From UBA6382 sp963600315 (GTDB lineage: Bacteria > Bacteroidota > Bacteroidia > Bacteroidales > Bacteroidaceae), in the NCBI GenBank assembly GCA_963600315.1, contig CAVCAW010000030.1, positions 1 through 48,511 of the forward strand: a stretch of DNA of 48,511 nt. The letters are read 5' to 3'. The translations under genes were made by a program, and so were the position numbers. Numbering within the stretch: the first letter of the stretch is position 1; each line of letters begins with the position of its first letter. The notes below the pieces were generated by a model. It had not been told where the DNA came from and made no database searches. It was given only the letters and a program-made list of their open reading frames with translations. Of the stretch, positions 10,572-18,788 are shown one piece after another.

Positions 10572-12869
10572 ATGATGAAAAAGAATTCAATAATATCAGT
10601 ATTTGCACTTGTCCTGTCTGCCTGCATGCTGACCGTGTCGTGTCAAGACATGCTAACTCCAGACATGGATCGTTATGCAGATTCTAAGAAATTCGGAGAA
10701 GACTCCGTTTATTCTGCCTTGGGCGTGTTACGCAGCATCCAGAGAGTGGCAGAACGCACCATTATTCTTGATGCGAGCCGCAGTGACTTGGTTACAAGCG
10801 GAAGCTATACCACAGACTCTATCAACAACCTCGCCAACTTCAATAATCCTGCTGATGGCTCTTCGGCATTGTGCAACGTGGCTGACTACTATCACATTGT
10901 CAACTCTTGCAATTTCTATCTTGCCAACGTTGACACCGTTACGACAGTCAATAGCAAGAAGCCGATGCTCAAGGAGTGGGCACAGGTGCAAGCCATGCGT
11001 GCTTGGGCTTATATCCAGTTGGTTCGCAACTATGGCGAAGTGCCCTTCGTAATCACACCGGTCGGCAGCACCAGCGAGGCTGAAAGTATATCCAAGTCGG
11101 CTGTCAAGGTCAATGCCTCTAATTTGGCTTCTCTCCTTGTAGAGAACGGCTTGGCCTACGCCTATGTTGTTCAGCGCAAAGAGGGCATGCCCAGCTATGG
11201 AACCTTTGATAATGGCAACGCCACTTACAATGCGCAGAAGAATCTCTTCCCCGTTGAGTTGATGTTGGCAGATGCCTACCTCATGGCTAACGACTATACC
11301 AACGCCGCCAACTACTACTACGAGTACTTCTCCTACGACTGTTCTTCAACTCCTATGTTTGGTAATGGCAATTTCAATTGCGGCTATACCATCGAACACG
11401 AGGGCAGTGCCAACGAGACAAGTTCCGTTAACTCGGGCAACTATAACAACATCTTCCAGGACAATTTGGATGACAACATAGTTTGCGCCACCAGTGCTTC
11501 TACTCCGTCAATCGGTCAGACCCTTACTCAGGTGCAGAACGTATTTGGTTTCAAGACGACTATCTCTGGAACCAGCATCAATGCTACACCTAGCGAGCAG
11601 TACATTCAGCTGGTTCCCTCCACCCAATACATTTCTACCAATACTGCGCAGAACTTCAATGTAGCCAAGATTTCAGGTGATGTGGTTGAGATGAGGTCTA
11701 TTGAACCTGGCGATGGCCGTTACTTCGCTGTTGCTCCTAAGATAACTCTTAATGGTGGTAGCGTACAGCGCCTTGTTACCAAATTTGTCAACACTGGTCT
11801 CTCTAACCAAAATGACAATGGTATTCGTCAGATAAATAACTCTGACATCAGCTATCATATCCAGCTCTATCGTGTGCCTATGGCTGTACTCCGTTATGCA
11901 GAAGCAGTTAACCGTCTTGGTTTCCCTGAATTCGCATTCGGCATTCTTAGAGATGGACTCATTAGCGAGAACCTTCCTTCCTATGGTCACATGTCTCCTA
12001 TTGTACCGACCACGAAATTTGTCTCTCGTGTTTATGATGAAGATAATAACTTGATTAGCTGTGATACCATACCTGGTGTTACAATGGCTAAAATTTCCGT
12101 TAAGGATAATACTCCATACACGGACGATACGCCAGATTCTACTAAAGTGTTGTATGAAGATGCCAAAGGCAGAAAATTGTATCTTGGTGACTTCGTTCCC
12201 TATGAGCCTCATGACAGCATACCTGGAATAGCTCTTTCTGAGATACCACAAGAAGTACAAGACGAGTTGTTAGCTGACCAAGATTATATCCTCACACCTA
12301 CAGCTTATTCTGGCGGTATGTACTATCTGTCTTTAGAGGAAGCAAAAGCCATGTCGCAATATCCGTTCATGGATTTCTCTAACTCACGTTGGCAGAAAAC
12401 TAGTGCAACTGATGAGCGAGTGCAGGCTGGTGTCCATGCACGTGGAGCAGGTCAGTGTGATGGTATTTATGACACCGTCTTTACCTACGCTAAGCAAGTG
12501 GCAGAGAAGATGGCGCAGGAATATGCTCGCCAAAACAACCTCACCTATGCTGAGCAGCAGGCTTATGCCAAGACCCTCTACAGTGGCGACAAACTGTTGG
12601 TGACCGACAAAGAGGCCATCATTAATGCCGTAGAGAACATCATTGTTGACGAGTTGGCATTGGAAACAGCTTTCGAGGGTAACCGCTATGGTGACCTTAT
12701 CCGTATCGCTGAGCACAAGAATCAAGCAGGCCTCAATGGTACAGACTGGTTTGCGTGGAAGATAGCACGTCGCGACTATAACTATAATGACAATGCAGGC
12801 ATCTTCAACGCTACGCTCAAGGCTAAGCTTCTTGACAAGTCAAACTGGTATCTTAGCCTTCCCGAATGA
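10572..12869 (+). CDS. SusD/RagB-family surface lipoprotein, oversized (second copy)
   Basis: 765 aa, about 150-200 residues longer than typical SusD proteins. The start is ATG ATG at 10572/10575; either is possible. Two candidate lipobox cysteines are visible, LSAC (18) and TVSC (24). The second, followed by QDML, fits SusD mature ends better. SusD landmarks are the helix RAWAYIQLVRNYGEVPFV and, near the C-terminus, the signature LALETAFEGNRYGDLIRIAEHK. An extra Asp/Pro-rich block lies at about residues 490-600 (including YEPHDSIPG), between two parts of the C-terminal domain. It is the last gene of the operon and is followed after 38 bp by a terminator hairpin. It should pair with the SusC 8 bp upstream. 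Confidence 0.92.
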   Translation: MMKKNSIISVFALVLSACMLTVSCQDMLTPDMDRYADSKKFGEDSVYSALGVLRSIQRVAERTIILDASRSDLVTSGSYTTDSINNLANFNNPADGSSALCNVADYYHIVNSCNFYLANVDTVTTVNSKKPMLKEWAQVQAMRAWAYIQLVRNYGEVPFVITPVGSTSEAESISKSAVKVNASNLASLLVENGLAYAYVVQRKEGMPSYGTFDNGNATYNAQKNLFPVELMLADAYLMANDYTNAANYYYEYFSYDCSSTPMFGNGNFNCGYTIEHEGSANETSSVNSGNYNNIFQDNLDDNIVCATSASTPSIGQTLTQVQNVFGFKTTISGTSINATPSEQYIQLVPSTQYISTNTAQNFNVAKISGDVVEMRSIEPGDGRYFAVAPKITLNGGSVQRLVTKFVNTGLSNQNDNGIRQINNSDISYHIQLYRVPMAVLRYAEAVNRLGFPEFAFGILRDGLISENLPSYGHMSPIVPTTKFVSRVYDEDNNLISCDTIPGVTMAKISVKDNTPYTDDTPDSTKVLYEDAKGRKLYLGDFVPYEPHDSIPGIALSEIPQEVQDELLADQDYILTPTAYSGGMYYLSLEEAKAMSQYPFMDFSNSRWQKTSATDERVQAGVHARGAGQCDGIYDTVFTYAKQVAEKMAQEYARQNNLTYAEQQAYAKTLYSGDKLLVTDKEAIINAVENIIVDELALETAFEGNRYGDLIRIAEHKNQAGLNGTDWFAWKIARRDYNYNDNAGIFNATLKAKLLDKSNWYLSLPE

Positions 12870-12907
12870 TGAACTTATAACTTGCAGACCAAATCTGCTT
12901 CAATAGG

Positions 12908-12950
12908 AAAAGCGGTGCTTCTCCAATCCGGAGAAACACCGCTTTTCTTT
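12908..12950 (+). terminator. Intrinsic terminator of the SusC/SusD operon
   Basis: Left arm AAAAGCGGTGCTTCTCC (12908-12924), 5-nt loop, right arm GGAGAAACACCGCTTTT (12930-12946). The 17-bp stem has one mismatch and is followed by a T-rich run. It starts 38 bp after the second SusD stop. Confidence 0.93.
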
Positions 12951-13040
12951 TTCGCTCGTTCCAAAGACCAACCTTTTCGTTTTCGCCTGCCAACTAAGTA
13001 AACTTCTTAATTTTCCTCCAAAACCATAAATCCCAAGCCC

Positions 13041-13409
13041 ATGGCAAAACACAACGAATTAGGCCGCCTCGGCGAGAAGATAGCGGCTCGCCACCTATTG
13101 CTTGATGGCTACAGCGTACTTGCGTCCGACTGGCATTTTGGCCATAAGGACCTTGACCTTGTTTGCGCCAAAGATGGCATTACTGTATTTGTTGAGGTCA
13201 AGACGCGTGCCTCCGATGCATTTGGTGATCCCGAAGAAGCAGTTGATGACACCAAGATGCGCAACCTTGTCAGTGCCGCCAATAGCTATATTCGTCGTAA
13301 TAAGGTGCTGGGACCTGTGCGGTTTGACGTCGTTTCCGTAGTTGGCACCGAGGAACCTTTCAAGGTTACCCATACCCCCGATGCCTTCAATCCTTATAGC
13401 TTCATGTGA
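13041..13409 (+). CDS. yraN: YraN/UPF0102 family nuclease-fold protein
   Basis: 122 aa, full length for UPF0102. The N-terminal GRLGEKIAARHLLLDGYSVL helix is typical. The restriction-endonuclease-like core is seen as HKDLDLVC followed by VFVEVKTR, matching the D-(x)n-ExK arrangement of the fold, with KDLDLV where most homologues have GEIDLV. The function of the family is not settled; a DNA-repair or processing role is often suggested. It stands alone on the plus strand, separated from the Sus operon by a terminator and followed by its own terminator at 13471. Confidence 0.9.
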   Translation: MAKHNELGRLGEKIAARHLLLDGYSVLASDWHFGHKDLDLVCAKDGITVFVEVKTRASDAFGDPEEAVDDTKMRNLVSAANSYIRRNKVLGPVRFDVVSVVGTEEPFKVTHTPDAFNPYSFM

Positions 13410-13470
13410 TTTAGCTTTGACCTGCGCTAGCAGCAGTCATCCTGGCGTCTTGTCATTACTTGCATAATCT

Positions 13471-13512
13471 AAGCCCGAAGTCCTTGTCTCCACAGGCCTT
13501 CGGGCTTTTTTT
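13471..13512 (+). terminator. Intrinsic terminator after yraN
   Basis: Perfect 10-bp stem AAGCCCGAAG / CTTCGGGCTT (13471-13480, 13498-13507) followed by a run of seven T. It lies 61 bp after the yraN stop. Confidence 0.9.
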
Positions 13513-13537
13513 GTGGCGCATCGGTGTTGAAAAATGC

Positions 13538-13649
13538 TTGAGCTGGCGATGTAATTTCGGCGGAAATTGAATTGAGTTTCGGCGGAGACGTATGTCAATT
13601 TCCGCCGAAATTGAAATGCGTTTCCGCCGAAGTGCCCACGTTTGCTCAA
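13538..13649. repeat. 112-bp intergenic repeat element, copy A
   Basis: Bounded by TTGAGC (13538-13543) and GCTCAA (13644-13649). It contains four 12-bp cores starting at 13555, 13577, 13599 and 13621, exactly 22 bp apart. Cores 1-2 read TTTCGGCGGAAA-like and cores 3-4 read TTTCCGCCGAAA-like, so the two halves are complementary and could fold on each other (about 17 bp between units 1 and 3). Copies B and C have the same length and spacing. It lies 26 bp beyond the yraN terminator. Confidence 0.9.
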
Positions 13650-13892
13650 CACCATTCCGGCGCAAATGCTATTGCTGCGGTCAATTACGGCCGCAATTGG
13701 AATTGGTTTGAAAGGGTAGGTGCGGTCTGGTTGCTGTAGCTTGAAGTGCATTTGTAAAGTGAAGATTCGTATTCTGTCAGGCTGTTTGGCAGTTTTGCCT
13801 CGAGGTGGCAAATTGTCTCAAATTGGTTGATTTTTACTGGTCTTTGGCGAAAATAGTGTTGTTTTTGTCGTCCTCTTGTCGGTCAAGATGTT

Positions 13893-13900
13893 TATCTTTG
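13893..13900 (+). promoter_or_regulatory. Possible promoter -7 box for the aminotransferase gene
   Basis: TATCTTTG matches the Bacteroidetes -7 consensus TAnnTTTG. No well-placed TTTG -33 box is seen; the nearest are 14 and 25 bp upstream, against 19-20 expected. It implies a leader of about 140 nt before the ATG at 14048. Confidence 0.45.
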
Positions 13901-14047
13901 CATTTCCAACGACTAGGGCGTGGGAGTCGCACGTTGCGGTTGCACTCAGCTCGTTGCGCTAAATATGCGCCATGTCCTGTCGGTGGTTTGTTTGCTCACG
14001 TCAAACATTGGTTATCGATTTAATACCGTAAAAAGTAAAAGAAAACA

Positions 14048-15261
14048 ATGAGCCTCCAAATTTCAGAAAGAGCGCAAAACATGCCCAGCNNNNNNNNNNC
14101 TCGCCGATTCGCAAGCTGGCTCGTTATGCCGATTCGGCTAAGCGCAATGGTATCCACGTTTATCACCTCAATATCGGCCAGCCCGACATCAAGACGCCAC
14201 AGTGCGCCCTAGAGGCGGCCAAGAATGTTGACTTGGGTATTCTTTCGTATAGCCCGTCGCAAGGCAACAAGTCGTTGCGCACCAAGTTGGTCAGCTATTA
14301 TTCAGAATATGGCATTGACCTCAGCCCCGATGAGATAATCATCACGGCTGGTGGCTCCGAGGCGATTCAGTTTGCCTACATGGCGTGTCTTAATCCTGGC
14401 GATGAAATAATCGTGACTGACCCCTCTTATGCCAACTATATGGCGTTTGCTATCAGTGCCGGTGCTGTAGTCAAGTCGGTCAAGACCAGTATTAATGACG
14501 GATTCCGCCTGCCGTCGGTCGAGGCGTTTGAAGAGCAAATAACTCCCAAGACCAAGGCTATCCTTATCTGCAATCCTAACAATCCTACGGGCTATCTGTA
14601 TACCCGCAAAGAGATGTGCCAGATACGCGACATTGTGCGTGACCACAATCTCTATCTTATTAGTGATGAGGTCTATCGTGAGTTTATCTACACCAAGCAA
14701 CCCTATATCTCAGCTTGCCATCTTGACGGCATTGACAACAATGTTGTTCTTGTCGACTCTGTGTCTAAGCGATATAGCGAGTGCGGCATACGCATCGGTG
14801 CGCTGATAACCAAAAACAAGGAGGTGCGCAGCGCTGTGATGAAATTTTGCCAGGCTCGCCTGAGTCCTCCTCTCTATGGTCAGATTGTGGCAGAGGCTTC
14901 GCTTGACACTCCCCAGGAGTATATGGCTGAAGTTTATGAGGAGTATTTGCAGCGCCGCAATTTCCTGATTGACGAGCTCAACAAGATTGACGGCGTCTAC
15001 AGTCCCACGCCTATGGGTGCGTTCTACACCATGGCGAAGCTTCCTGTTGACGATGCCGAAAAGTTCTGCCAGTGGTGTCTCACCGATTTCTCCTATGAGG
15101 GGCAGACTGTGATGATGGCGCCAGGCTCTGGATTCTATACCGACCCCAACGAGGGGCGTAACGAGGTGCGCATGGCTTACGTGCTCAACAAGGAAGACCT
15201 CGCCAAGGCTATGGTGGTGCTGCGCAAAGCTCTTGAAGCCTACAATGCTCAAGAGAAGTAG
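14048..15261 (+). CDS. Class I/II PLP-dependent aminotransferase (interrupted by an assembly gap)
   Basis: The true start is ATG 14048 (MSLQISERAQNMPS), before the Ns. The frame resumes at 14101 with SPIRKLARYADSAK, giving about 400 aa, normal for class I aminotransferases. PLP-binding landmarks: CNPNNPTG, the Asp of LISDEVYREF, and the Schiff-base Lys in SVSKRYSECGIRIG (about residue 237 of the restored protein). The fold suggests transfer of an amino group between amino acids and 2-oxo acids, aspartate-aminotransferase-like; the substrate is not determined by sequence. As counted, the 10 Ns put the two parts out of frame. Removing them together with one of the two flanking Cs restores an uninterrupted reading frame. 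Confidence 0.9.
14090..14099. other. Assembly gap (10 Ns) inside a gene
   Basis: Ten Ns follow ATGCCCAGC and precede CTCGCCGATTCG. The fixed size is typical of a scaffold join. Merging the flanks with a 1-base overlap (C) yields an in-frame M-P-S-S-P-I-R, so little or nothing may be missing. Confidence 0.95.
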
Positions 15262-15318
15262 TGTTGCTGCTTGCTGCGGGAGTCTTTCTCTGACGATAAG
15301 GTGACTTGTTGAGGCTGT

Positions 15319-16176
15319 CTATGGCCAGAGGTGGAGGTCTGCCGAAGCTTCAAGTCTGTCTTGAAGTCGTTGTGGCACAGAGTGGAAGAGATTGTAGCCG
15401 CTGAGCCGTTCCACGGAGTCAATGCTGCATGCGTAGTATGCCATGGGGTGACTCTCCGTGTTGTTGGAATATACGAAGGCAATGCCTTTTTCCTTCCCCT
15501 TGTCAAGACACATCACCGCTTTAAAGAATTTTTCGGGTACTGGCACACGCTTGTGCAATTTGCGATGTTGTTGAGCTTCAAACAACGGACCGCAAACGAT
15601 GTAGAGAGTGGAGCCGTAGTCGCGCACCCAATTGCGGCAGGCTGATTCCAGCTCTTCCCAGTCTCCGCCGTTGAGAGTCTGCGTCTGTGGACATACGTTT
15701 GACAGGTAGAAAGACTGCTCCATTGCGTTTTCGCTCCATTTGTTGTCGGCGGCGGGACACATATGTCCTCTGCTGAATCCCGAGTTTTTGTAGTCCTCGA
15801 GTCTTGACTGTTGGCTTTGGTCAAGGTCGGGATCTTCAGAGAAATTGCTGGAGCGCTTGGCATCGCCCTCGAGCCTATAGGACGACAGCACCCAACTAAC
15901 GTAGTTGGGCTGTTTGGTGTCAGTGTTGTAGGAGCAGGTGTATCCCTCGCGCTGTAGTATCACTTCTCCATCTACTGGCGCTGCCATCAGCGGGGCTAAG
16001 GCATTGTTGCGTGAGGATTTTGTCGGGGCTTGCCCCAAATGGTGTATGCCTTCACTCTGAGCGCTTGTCTCGGTTTGTGCGTCGCGCTTCACGTTGCATT
16101 GGTTTTGTATCAAGAGTGAGGATAGTGCGCACGCTGTGATGAGCAATAGTGATTTTAAGGACTTCTTTCTTTTCAT
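15319..16176 (-). CDS. DNA/RNA non-specific endonuclease, secreted
   Basis: 285 aa from ATG 16176; a TTG 12 bp upstream would only add MPHP. The N-terminus is a basic run followed by a hydrophobic segment, a signal peptide or possible lipoprotein signal (LITAC), so it probably acts outside the cytoplasm. The NUC1/Serratia-nuclease fold is marked by GFSRGHMCPAADN, with the catalytic His of the DRGH-type motif at about residue 138, and by the downstream Asn in FYLSNVCPQTQTLN that binds the metal. Such enzymes cut DNA and RNA without sequence preference; nutrient scavenging or defence are possible roles. It is convergent with the aminotransferase gene and has its own strong promoter. Confidence 0.9.
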   Translation of the reverse strand: MKRKKSLKSLLLITACALSSLLIQNQCNVKRDAQTETSAQSEGIHHLGQAPTKSSRNNALAPLMAAPVDGEVILQREGYTCSYNTDTKQPNYVSWVLSSYRLEGDAKRSSNFSEDPDLDQSQQSRLEDYKNSGFSRGHMCPAADNKWSENAMEQSFYLSNVCPQTQTLNGGDWEELESACRNWVRDYGSTLYIVCGPLFEAQQHRKLHKRVPVPEKFFKAVMCLDKGKEKGIAFVYSNNTESHPMAYYACSIDSVERLSGYNLFHSVPQRLQDRLEASADLHLWP

Positions 16177-16252
16177 GGGATGAGGCAATGGTTAATGATT
16201 GGTGCTGAGAGGGGGGCTTTACCGAGACCCTTTGGGTGTGTTTTTATATGGG

Positions 16253-16283
16253 CAAACTTACGAATAAAGCTTGACAAGGCAAA
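16253..16283 (-). promoter_or_regulatory. Bacteroidetes-type promoter for the nuclease gene
   Basis: On the minus strand TTTG (16283-16280), 19 bp, then TAAGTTTG (16260-16253). This is an exact match to TTTG-N19-TAnnTTTG. It implies a start near 16246 and a leader of about 70 nt. Confidence 0.8.
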
Positions 16284-16390
16284 GCCAAGATGTGTTTTTA
16301 GTGACTTGCCGGTAGTGAGCTTGAAGTGTCATTGTGGGCTGCGTGATAATTTTGTGGCAGAAAAACGTGCCGTCAACAAATAATAATTAG

Positions 16391-16398
16391 TACTTTTG
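16391..16398 (+). promoter_or_regulatory. Possible promoter -7 box for the PBP1a gene
   Basis: TACTTTTG matches TAnnTTTG. A transcript starting near 16405 would leave about 20 nt before the GTG at 16425, supporting that start. No -33 TTTG is seen at the expected distance. Confidence 0.5.
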
Positions 16399-16424
16399 GC
16401 AGTTGAAACAACAAACTTCTGATT

Positions 16425-18788
16425 GTGGGAAATCCTGATTTTTCAGTTCTGCTTGTGCGTGTTAGCAACTGGGTCTGCTATGTGTACAAAAGTTTGGTCA
16501 AGCTGCCCCTGTCTGGGTGGCGTTGGTACCGCTCATTGTTTGTGGGCAAGCCTTGGTACAAAAAGGTGCTCTATGGGCTGCTCACGTTTTTCTTTCTACT
16601 GTTTTTCTATGTCTTCGGGGTCTATGTCAATCTGCTGTGGCTCTTTGGCAAGATGCCGTCGATAGAGAGCATTATGCACCCCGAGACCAATGAAGCCTCT
16701 ATAATCTATTCTGCCGACGGCAAGGTGTTGGGCCGATTCTTCAAGGAGAACCGCTCTAAGGTGAAGTATGCAGATGTCGACTCCATGTTTTTCCGCACCT
16801 TGATTGACACCGAGGACGAGCGCTTCTATGAGCATCATGGCATAGACTATCAGGGCATTGGTGCAGCCGTGAAGGATATCGTTAAGGGTAATCCCCGCGG
16901 AGCGTCAACCATCACTCAGCAGCTGGCCAAGAACCTATACAGGGTACGCACGCAGTTCTCCATGGGGCTGTTGGGTAGACTCCCTGGTCTTAGGATGCTC
17001 ATAATGAAAACTAAGGAGTGTATCATTGCCACGGAACTTGAGATGCTCTATAGCAAGCGGGAGATATTGGAGATGTATGTCAACACCGTTGACTTCGGCT
17101 GCGGGGCCTACGGCATACGCACGGCTGCAAAGACCTACTTCGGCAAGACGCCAGACAAGCTCAGCATAGAGGAGAGTGCCGTGCTGGTGGGGCTGCTCAA
17201 GGCGACTTCTACCTATAATCCCCATATCAACTACGACCAGGCCTTGGCACGCCGTAACGTGGTGCTACATAACCTCATGGAGCACAACGACATTACCTCC
17301 TCGCAGTGTGATTCGCTCAGTGCTCTGCCCATCGACATGAGCCGGTTCAAGGTAGAGAAAGCCTATGACGGCTCAGCACCCTATCTGCGCCAAGAGATAG
17401 CCCGTTTGCTTGAAGACAAATTTGAGGAAAAGGACTTGGGGTCCATTGATCTCTATGGTGATGGATTGCGCATCTATACTTCCATCGACAGCCGCATGCA
17501 GCAATATGCCGAGGAGGCTGTGATGGCGCAGATGAAGATGCTACAGCGCAATTTCCACTTACGCTCAAATGTTGCTGAGCGCTATGTGCAGACAGTGGCA
17601 CGCTCCATGCCGCGCTATAAGGAGGTGAAGGATAATCCCGACTCGCTACGCCATTTCCTCGACGTGGAACTCAACCAAGTTCATGAGGTCACTATCAATA
17701 ATCCTTACACGGGCGCGTATACGTCGATGATGTCTTCACGCGACTCCATACGCACTATGCTGGGCTTCCTGCAGGCAGGATTCGTAGTGATTGAACCCCA
17801 TACTCACCATGTCAAGGCCTGGGTGGGCAATCTCAATTTCAAGACGTGGAATCACGATAATGTGGTGGGGCGCCACCAGACGGGCTCTACCTTCAAGGGG
17901 TTGATATACATGACAGCGCTGGAGCAGGGCTGGAAACCGTGTGACCGCATAGTTGACAAGACTCCCGAAGATGTCAAGCTGGCAAAGTCGCGTGAGTCAG
18001 GAGCTAATATGTACCTGCGTTCGGCATTCAAATGGAGCAAGAACGGAGCTGCCATCAACCTGTGTGACCAGGTCGGAGTGAAAAACGTGATTAATCTGGC
18101 CCGCAAATGCGGTATCAACGACCCTCTCTATCAAGATTGTCAAAACCTTACGCTCGGTGCGTCGTCCACCAGACTGCGTGATTTGGTCAACGCCTATGCC
18201 GTGGTTTGCTCCAACGGCTATGTGCGCAAGCCTATCATTGTCACCAAGGTGGTGGATCGCGACGGCAAGGTGATTTACAGCGAGGAAGAAGAGCCGAAGC
18301 AGCAGATAATATCCAGACGCGCGGCCTTCCTCATGCAGCAGTTGCTCATGGCTGGACTTGAGGGTACGTCGCATTCGCTGACCAACTACGTCTCTCGCTT
18401 TATGGACGACACGGATTTTGGTGGCAAGACCGGAACAACCAACGAGAGTGCCGATGCCTTGTATGTGGGCGTAATTCCCAATCTCGTCGGTGGTGTGTGG
18501 GTAGGCGGTGAATATCGTGACATCCACCCCTATGGGTCGGGAGCTAGTGTGTCGATGCCTATCTGGGGCAAGTTCTTGCAAAAAGTGCTTGGCGATTCTC
18601 ACTATAAGAACTACAGAACCAAATTCCCCAGCATCAACAGCATTGCCAAGAGTTGCTATCAGTGTGGCACAATGACATGGGTTGACAATGACACGTCTGC
18701 TGTGGCAATTGATGATGCCAATCCTGAATCGACACCTGTAGATGTCGAAGTTCAGCAGTCGGCAGCTACAGTCAATGAAGAGCAATAG
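16425..18788 (+). CDS. Class A penicillin-binding protein (glycosyltransferase/transpeptidase)
   Basis: 787 aa from a GTG start. A short cytoplasmic N-terminus and one membrane helix (about 48-72) precede a GT51 domain with the catalytic EDERFYEHHGID (Glu130) and GASTITQQLAKN (159-170). The transpeptidase domain has all three motifs: STFK (Ser488, Lys491), SKN (538-540) and KTG (668-670). It polymerises lipid II into glycan strands and cross-links them in the periplasm; by domain order it is PBP1a/MrcA-like. The C-terminal tail after about residue 740 is low-complexity and acidic. The next gene begins inside its last codons, so the two are translationally linked. Confidence 0.96.
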   Translation: MGNPDFSVLLVRVSNWVCYVYKSLVKLPLSGWRWYRSLFVGKPWYKKVLYGLLTFFFLLFFYVFGVYVNLLWLFGKMPSIESIMHPETNEASIIYSADGKVLGRFFKENRSKVKYADVDSMFFRTLIDTEDERFYEHHGIDYQGIGAAVKDIVKGNPRGASTITQQLAKNLYRVRTQFSMGLLGRLPGLRMLIMKTKECIIATELEMLYSKREILEMYVNTVDFGCGAYGIRTAAKTYFGKTPDKLSIEESAVLVGLLKATSTYNPHINYDQALARRNVVLHNLMEHNDITSSQCDSLSALPIDMSRFKVEKAYDGSAPYLRQEIARLLEDKFEEKDLGSIDLYGDGLRIYTSIDSRMQQYAEEAVMAQMKMLQRNFHLRSNVAERYVQTVARSMPRYKEVKDNPDSLRHFLDVELNQVHEVTINNPYTGAYTSMMSSRDSIRTMLGFLQAGFVVIEPHTHHVKAWVGNLNFKTWNHDNVVGRHQTGSTFKGLIYMTALEQGWKPCDRIVDKTPEDVKLAKSRESGANMYLRSAFKWSKNGAAINLCDQVGVKNVINLARKCGINDPLYQDCQNLTLGASSTRLRDLVNAYAVVCSNGYVRKPIIVTKVVDRDGKVIYSEEEEPKQQIISRRAAFLMQQLLMAGLEGTSHSLTNYVSRFMDDTDFGGKTGTTNESADALYVGVIPNLVGGVWVGGEYRDIHPYGSGASVSMPIWGKFLQKVLGDSHYKNYRTKFPSINSIAKSCYQCGTMTWVDNDTSAVAIDDANPESTPVDVEVQQSAATVNEEQ

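Larger units (their letters stand above)
13410..14047. other. 638-bp spacer between yraN and the aminotransferase gene
   Basis: No convincing coding sequence. In order it holds the yraN terminator (13471-13512), the 112-bp repeat element copy A (13538-13649), a decayed palindromic tail (to about 13700), a -7 promoter box (13893-13900), and a leader with two small possible hairpins (13925-13946 and 13956-13970) before the aminotransferase start at 14048. Confidence 0.7.

Noticed and set aside
13471..13507. Shared origin of the yraN and TonB receptor terminators (both GCCCGAAG stems)
   Set aside because: Only the first 9-10 bp of the stems agree; such stems are common terminators and the sequence around them differs.
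13555..13632. CRISPR array at the 22-bp repeats
   Set aside because: Units are contiguous with no spacers, only four per site, same layout at three sites, and no cas genes are present.
13905..13990. tRNA gene or known riboswitch in the aminotransferase leader
   Set aside because: No cloverleaf, T-loop or known riboswitch core could be traced.
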